From: Akkermansiaceae bacterium
GTDB lineage: Bacteria; Verrucomicrobiota; Verrucomicrobiia; Verrucomicrobiales; Akkermansiaceae
NCBI GenBank assembly: GCA_903837825.1
Contig: CAILVZ010000375.1
Location: forward strand, 1-33,406
Direction: 5' to 3'
DNA length: 33,406 bases
Position numbers and translations under genes: made by a program. Under the pieces are notes generated by a model. The model saw only the letters and a list, made by a program, of their open reading frames with translations, did no database searches and had not been told where the DNA came from. This document shows, one piece after another, positions 31,044 to 33,406 of the stretch. Within the stretch, counting starts at the first letter, position 1; each line of letters opens with the position of its first letter.

Positions 31044-33406
31044 TCACTTGATGAGCTCGCTGGCTTTCTTGAAGCGCTCGGTGTTTTTGAGTTTCTGGTT
31101 TGCGGCCAGCGCGCGAATCGTTTCATCGGCAAGAGTCTTATTGCCGAGGTCTCCCGCGGTTTCGTAGGCCTGCCAATATGCTTCAGCACAAACCTCAGGC
31201 GTGCTTTGATAAGCAACGTACACTCTCTGGTACGTGCCGTGAGCTTTTTTGAGCAATTCGAGTTTGGCATCATTTCCAGCAGCTTTCGCGCCTTGAGCCC
31301 GATAGATCTTACCGAGAAGAATGTAGGCCTTGCCTGCCATTTCGCCGCGGAACATTTTGTCTCCAGCCACTTCGAGTGCTAGCTTTTCAGCGGCGTCGAA
31401 TTGCTCAAGCGCGACTAGGGCTTGCAACTTGCCGAGCGTGGTCTCCTTGAAGCGTGACATCCCTGGGTTCTGCGCCAGTGCGTCTTCAAAAATTTTCAAG
31501 GCCTCGGCTGGTTGCTTGCGCGCCAGCGCCACATACCCCAAGCCCACAGGTCCCGCATCGGCAAACATGCCCTCACGATGGCGATCCACCAACCTCTGGA
31601 ACATGGCGGTCGCCCCGTCGAGATCGCCCAGCTTGAGAAGAATCTCGCCCGAGACTGCCAGCAATGCGGGGCTAAGCACCGCGGGGTCCTTGGCATTGAT
31701 CGTGGCGATGCCCTTCAGATAAAGATCCGAGCGGTCTGGCCGTTTGAGCAATTGAGCGAGTCGAGCACGAGCGTAATAAAGCCGCGCGTTGGTCGTGGCG
31801 TTCTCACGCTCTGCAGTGGCCTTGTTCAGAATATCGACGAGTTGCTTGTCGACGGCATCGACATCAACTTCGCTAGGTTTTTTGCGAGGGACCAAGGTTT
31901 TGACCAATTCGTCGATCAGGAACTCGACTTGTTCGGCATTTGGATTCGAGATCCGCGATTTGAGCGCATTTGCGAGCATCTCCGCTGCTTCATCAGCCTT
32001 GCCTTCACGGGCTTTCATTTTCGCGACCCACGATGCCGAGAGCAGGGCCAACGGACTATCAGGCTTGCGTTTGAGAAACTCCGCATGAAGCGCAGCGATC
32101 CCCGCAAAGTCCTTGTTGCCCGAAAGCAGGGTCGTGGCCGAATCCAACGCATACTGGATCACATCGTCCGGATTTTCTGCCCAAACCGCTTTCTTGTAGG
32201 CCTCCAACGCATTCGCTTGGAACTTCGCGAGCTCATCCGCCTTGTCTGAGGTCTTCTTCTTGTAGGTGTCGGCGAGCAGGCAGTACATCGAACCCGCGGA
32301 AGTGTCATCAGGATGCTCGTTGAGGAACTGCGTGAGGTCGCGGATGATTTTGTCGGTCTGATCGACGTCCTTGTCGTTGAAGTCGATGAATGCGAGGCGG
32401 TAGCGCATGTCACCGGCGTATCGTCCATCGGGGAATTTCGTGAGGTATTCCTTACAAGACTTGAGCGTTTCCTTATAGTTGTTGGTTAGGAAATTCGCCA
32501 TCGCGACATAATAGTGCGCGTTTTCGTTGAGCGGACTGTCAGGAAAGGTTTTGATGATCTTATCAAAGAACCCAGTGGCTTCTTTAAAATTGCCATCTTG
32601 GAACCAAGCAAGTCCTTGGAAAAACGTGTAGCGGTCGAGGTTGGCAGAGTCCGGGAACTTTGCTTCCAGCCCACGGTAGAGGGTGCCAACTTCTGCCCAA
32701 TTTCCATTCTGGACCAACACCTCGCCTAAGAGAGATGCCACTTGTTCGACGTTGTCGGCGGTTGGGTATTTCCGCACGTAGTCGTCACACAGGGACTTGA
32801 GCTGGGGGATATTTTTCAGCTCGTTGGTGATGATGATTTCCGCATAGGCCGCAGACTTTGCATCCGTCGCGGAGGCGTATTTGTTGCGAATCGTCTTAAA
32901 GCAGACGAGCGCTTCTTCGTAACGCTCGAGATAATACAGGCAGCGGCCACGGCGCATGAGCAAGGCGGCATCGAGGTCGGTCTTTTCCTCAACCGCTTGA
33001 AGCGCTTTTTCCGCCAGTTCGATGGCAGGTTTGAGGCCATTGACCAGCTCTGATGCCGATGAGCGTTGGCCCAAGGGCTTGGTCTTTTCGAGTTCGACCC
33101 GAGTCTCAAGAATCTTCAGAACCTTGCGCTGGGAATCAAGTGCTGCCTTCTGGATCTCCAAGATCTGGCTGCGTGGCGGCACCGACCGGTAAATCGCGAG
33201 AGCGGAATCATACGATTGAGTTCCCACCAACTCATCCCCGCGGACGATCACTTGGTTGGCATACCAAGCAAGCGCGTCACGAATGCCGACTTGGGTACTC
33301 AAACGACTCAGGTAGGACACGAGGTCTTCGAGTTTTCCAGTGTCTGCAAGCAGCCCGATCACCTCCACCGCCGCCGTCGTCTGCTGGGGCGTGCGAATGT
33401 CCGAGC
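31044..33406 (-). CDS. Large TPR-repeat protein, 5' end beyond the window
   Basis: The reading frame is open to the right edge, so the N-terminus (and any signal peptide) is missing; at least 787 codons are present. A GTG at 33368 is in frame but sits inside continuous coding sequence and is unlikely to be the start. The protein is built of TPR-like helical pairs (AALLMRRGRCLYYLERYEEA, AHYYVAMANFLTNNYKETLK, GLGYVALARKQPAEALKIFE) with several Lys/Asp-rich spacers. No enzyme domain is visible. It overlaps or abuts the start of the periplasmic protein next to it and is the first visible gene of the ExbB/ExbD/toroid operon. Like the second TPR gene at the other end of the operon it is probably a scaffold, perhaps CpoB-like in role. 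Confidence 0.82.
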   Translation of the reverse strand, partial: SDIRTPQQTTAAVEVIGLLADTGKLEDLVSYLSRLSTQVGIRDALAWYANQVIVRGDELVGTQSYDSALAIYRSVPPRSQILEIQKAALDSQRKVLKILETRVELEKTKPLGQRSSASELVNGLKPAIELAEKALQAVEEKTDLDAALLMRRGRCLYYLERYEEALVCFKTIRNKYASATDAKSAAYAEIIITNELKNIPQLKSLCDDYVRKYPTADNVEQVASLLGEVLVQNGNWAEVGTLYRGLEAKFPDSANLDRYTFFQGLAWFQDGNFKEATGFFDKIIKTFPDSPLNENAHYYVAMANFLTNNYKETLKSCKEYLTKFPDGRYAGDMRYRLAFIDFNDKDVDQTDKIIRDLTQFLNEHPDDTSAGSMYCLLADTYKKKTSDKADELAKFQANALEAYKKAVWAENPDDVIQYALDSATTLLSGNKDFAGIAALHAEFLKRKPDSPLALLSASWVAKMKAREGKADEAAEMLANALKSRISNPNAEQVEFLIDELVKTLVPRKKPSEVDVDAVDKQLVDILNKATAERENATTNARLYYARARLAQLLKRPDRSDLYLKGIATINAKDPAVLSPALLAVSGEILLKLGDLDGATAMFQRLVDRHREGMFADAGPVGLGYVALARKQPAEALKIFEDALAQNPGMSRFKETTLGKLQALVALEQFDAAEKLALEVAGDKMFRGEMAGKAYILLGKIYRAQGAKAAGNDAKLELLKKAHGTYQRVYVAYQSTPEVCAEAYWQAYETAGDLGNKTLADETIRALAANQKLKNTERFKKASELIK

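Noticed and set aside
31512..32249. Plus-strand open frame of 245 codons inside the right-hand TPR gene
   Set aside because: It is antisense to clear TPR coding sequence and the product has no recognisable domain.

Overview
The window looks like a chromosomal segment of a Verrucomicrobiota bacterium, probably of the Verrucomicrobiales. I infer this from gene content and order, not from a marker gene. The clues are a MurC-MurB fusion in a compact murG-murC/B-ddl-ftsQ-ftsA-ftsZ cluster, a divergent FtsZ, didermic envelope genes (kdsA, lptA, lptB), paired ExbB/ExbD modules with a prenyltransferase-like toroid protein, a YHYH protein, and almost no Shine-Dalgarno sites. GC is moderately high (mid to high 50s percent by eye). 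I see no rRNA, tRNA, CRISPR array, insertion sequence or prophage gene. No gene-free stretch exceeds 300 bases; the longest are the left edge (1-194) and 16517-16746.

Layout. (1) 195-2504: a YihY/BrkB-type membrane protein, divergent from a HlyD-type membrane fusion protein with no transporter beside it. (2) 2651-13269, plus strand: division and peptidoglycan genes murG, murC-murB fusion, ddl, ftsQ, ftsA, ftsZ, then a hexose-6-phosphate mutarotase and murJ, tightly packed and probably co-transcribed. (3) 13280-16516, minus strand, converging on murJ: DUF1844 protein, kdsA, an LptC/LptA-like periplasmic protein and lptB, i.e. Kdo synthesis and LPS export. (4) 16747-17447: two tiny paralogous lipoprotein-like genes and a small one-helix membrane protein. 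(5) 17565-19631: leuC and leuD. (6) 19697-33406, all minus strand: from the right edge, a large TPR protein (5' end outside the window), a periplasmic protein, ExbB, two ExbD, a single-pass protein with a TonB-like membrane helix and a periplasmic alpha/alpha toroid, a second ExbB, a third ExbD, a second large TPR protein, then speA and a YHYH/EF-hand protein.

How they fit together. Regions 2 and 3 make and export the two main envelope polymers: MurC/MurB/Ddl/MurG/MurJ feed lipid II to an FtsZ-FtsA-FtsQ divisome, and KdsA/Lpt supply and move LPS. Region 6 is the best candidate for an undescribed system. It has the parts of a proton-driven TonB/Tol-type machine (two motors, TPR periplasmic partners), but the energy-transducing subunit carries a squalene-cyclase-like toroid where TonB or TolA has its usual C-terminal domain. 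Its cargo or target cannot be read from the sequence.

Two window-wide signals stand out. The hexamer TCTAAC/GTTAGA recurs on both strands in genes and spacers. Most start codons follow a G-poor leader, often ending in CC, rather than a Shine-Dalgarno site.
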